Of a stretch of DNA of 64,000 nt, positions 63,601-64,000 are shown one piece after another (position 1 is the first letter of the stretch; every line of letters starts with the position of its first letter). Origin of the DNA: Xanthomarina sp. F1114 (GTDB lineage Bacteria; Bacteroidota; Bacteroidia; Flavobacteriales; Flavobacteriaceae); contig NZ_JAPMLL010000001.1 of NCBI RefSeq assembly GCF_026410255.1, positions 248,001 through 312,000 of the forward strand, written 5' to 3'. The translations under genes and the position numbers were made by a program. The notes below the pieces were generated by a model that was not told the origin of the DNA, did not search any database, and saw only the letters and a program-made list of their open reading frames with translations.

Positions 63601-64000
63601 AACAGCCAACTTGAAAGGAATAGGTTGTAATTCGGCAGATTTTTGATTGATACTTGCCAATAAGAGTTCAGAATCTGCTGAGTTTATATCTCCCGATTCG
63701 TTTAATTGAAGTACATTTAATAATTTATCTTGAACTTCAGGAAAATGATTTCCTATTAATTTCGAAGCTTCCTTAAAATCTATTCCTTTTTGAAGTTTAA
63801 ACAACTTAGCTAATGGAATAGCAATAAATTTATAAAACAAGGCCAACTCTACTCCAATAAAAGCCCAAAATAATATGGTTCTGGCCGAAGTGTTTAACCA
63901 TAAAATATACTCGACAAAAAGTGTAAACAAAAAGTATAAAAATCCTAAAGCAAAGAATAAAATTGCTCCTTTTAGCAATTCATTCGTATAAAAACGCCTA
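60604..64000 (-). CDS. DUF4175 family membrane protein (5' end outside the window)
   Basis: More than 1,130 codons; the frame continues past the right edge (RRFYTNELLKG is readable before any plausible start), so only a short N-terminus is missing. Two membrane helices lie near the N-terminus and a third at about 130-150, followed by a beta-rich region, a very long Glu/Lys/Gln-rich coiled coil (about 460-740), a methionine-rich patch, and a collagen-like Gly-Lys-Asp/Glu repeat (about 950-1000). I recognise the DUF4175 family of Bacteroidetes. Function unknown; an envelope-spanning scaffold is conceivable. ybeY is translationally coupled to it. Confidence 0.88.
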   Translation of the reverse strand, partial: RRFYTNELLKGAILFFALGFLYFLFTLFVEYILWLNTSARTILFWAFIGVELALFYKFIAIPLAKLFKLQKGIDFKEASKLIGNHFPEVQDKLLNVLQLNESGDINSADSELLLASINQKSAELQPIPFKLAVNFKSNLKYLKYAAIPIVILFLTFITGHINWFSDSYQRVVNYKTAYEPPAPFQFFILNESLNTNENTDFKLKVSTAGDVVPENVKITFNKESYVLQQVSSGNFEYVFSKPKSDIEFQLSANTVKSKPYVLNVFEVPSLLNFEMFLDYPSYTKRTDEILKSTGNAIVPQGTKITWKLATKATDHVHLISKDTLELRKTDSDRFETTKQVSTPLDYSLTTSNSKLKNYEILSYSIDVITDEHPELSIKMAVDSLDQQSLYFHGQASDDYGLSKLQLVYYPIDNQQLTKFEPIPISSSNVADFITAFPNQLDLKEGVSYNLFFQVFDNDALNNYKSTKSTVYSYRKLTQEEEEQKQLEQQNETIQNLDKSLEKFQETEKELESLSKTQKEKAELNFNDKRQLENFLKRQKQQEEMMQNFNKELKENLEQFQQQNEENDQFKEDLKERLKDNEEQLKKDEKLLEELEKLQDKINKEELSEKLEQLAKQNKSKKRSLEQLLELTKKYYVTKKFERLQKELEDLAKKQLDLSNETKENNTKEKQEELNKEFEDFQKEMEKLEKENESLIDPMKIPNNEKQEEDIKKDQKDASEELGKKEKNEENSQEEDAEQNEQNATKKQKQAGEKMKNMSQKMQASMQMMGGGGEQMQEDIAMLRQILDNLVLFSFDQEALMNQFKSIEVNHNKYAEYLKKQHTLKEHFSHIDDSLFALSLRQPKLSEFVNREISEVFYNIDKSLEQFSDNNIFKGASNQQYTITAANNLADFLSNIMDSMQMQSSGQGSGGQGKPEQGLPDIIMSQEELNKQMEDGMKKSQDGKPKEDGEEGKEGEKGKDGDKGKSGDKEGKDGKDGNSGNDGQQQGEGEGSMSDEMHGELFRIYQQQQEIRRALEEKLAKEGINPGNSNLLKQMEQVEMDLLNKGFTQRTLEKMMNLQHQLLKMENATFQQGQDTKRKAETNATEFENNTNNQIPKAKEYFNTNEILNRQSLPLQPIYNKKVKDYFKLDND

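Noticed and set aside
63976-63978. TTG as the start codon of the DUF4175 gene
   Set aside because: The frame remains open to the window edge and the upstream residues (RRFYTNEL) match how the family normally enters its first helix, so the true start is outside the window.

Overview
The window comes from an AT-rich chromosome of a member of the Bacteroidetes, almost certainly family Flavobacteriaceae. Evidence: many promoters carry the Bacteroidetes-type -7 box TAnnTTTG, Shine-Dalgarno signals are weak, and several genes belong to families largely confined to this group (DUF4837, DUF4175, DUF4254, DUF6427, DUF6909, a PID-CTERM mini-protein). A sulfated-polysaccharide locus suggests, without proving, a marine lifestyle. 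No tRNA, rRNA, insertion sequence, phage gene or CRISPR array was seen.

Layout. 1-6.3 kb: start of a large lipoprotein, an exported isoaspartyl peptidase/asparaginase, an ALDH7-type dehydrogenase, a prolyl oligopeptidase and an orphan ABC ATPase. 6.3-18.7 kb: housekeeping genes, namely a GreA-like factor, mtgA, an FAD oxidoreductase, the block pdxA / yceD-like gene - rpmF - fabH - accB - accC, riboflavin synthase, a tiny PID-CTERM protein, a DUF4254 - GT9 pair, upp, and DUF6427 and DUF6341 membrane proteins. 18.7-22.6 kb: purD, divergent from a CapK-like ligase and a GT4 glycosyltransferase.

22.6-48.5 kb is one minus-strand surface-polysaccharide locus. In transcription order: DUF6909 nucleosidase-like protein, Wzz-like protein, rfbB-A-C-D (dTDP-L-rhamnose), cysQ, a duplicated DUF2061 protein, cysC-D-N (PAPS synthesis and PAP recycling), MBOAT plus SGNH acyl transfer pair, a lipoprotein, Wzx flippase, sulfotransferase, GT2, Wzy-like protein, GT4, second Wzy-like protein, DUF1972 glycosyltransferase. 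A separately promoted unit follows: ugd, UDP-glucuronate decarboxylase, and the initiating sugar-phosphate transferase. rfbD overlaps cysQ and no PAPS reductase is present, so the sulfate-activation genes look dedicated to sulfating the polysaccharide. The product is inferred to be a Wzx/Wzy-type glycan containing rhamnose, glucuronate and/or xylose, probably O-acylated and sulfated.

48.5-64 kb: GH3-family enzyme, M23 peptidase, tatA, DUF4837 lipoprotein, LysM lytic transglycosylase, pgk, holB, OmpH/Skp-like lipoprotein, a methyltransferase, mnmG, ybeY and the start-truncated DUF4175 protein. Two identical perfect 16-bp parS (ParB) palindromes flank mnmG, marking a probable centromere-like, origin-proximal region.
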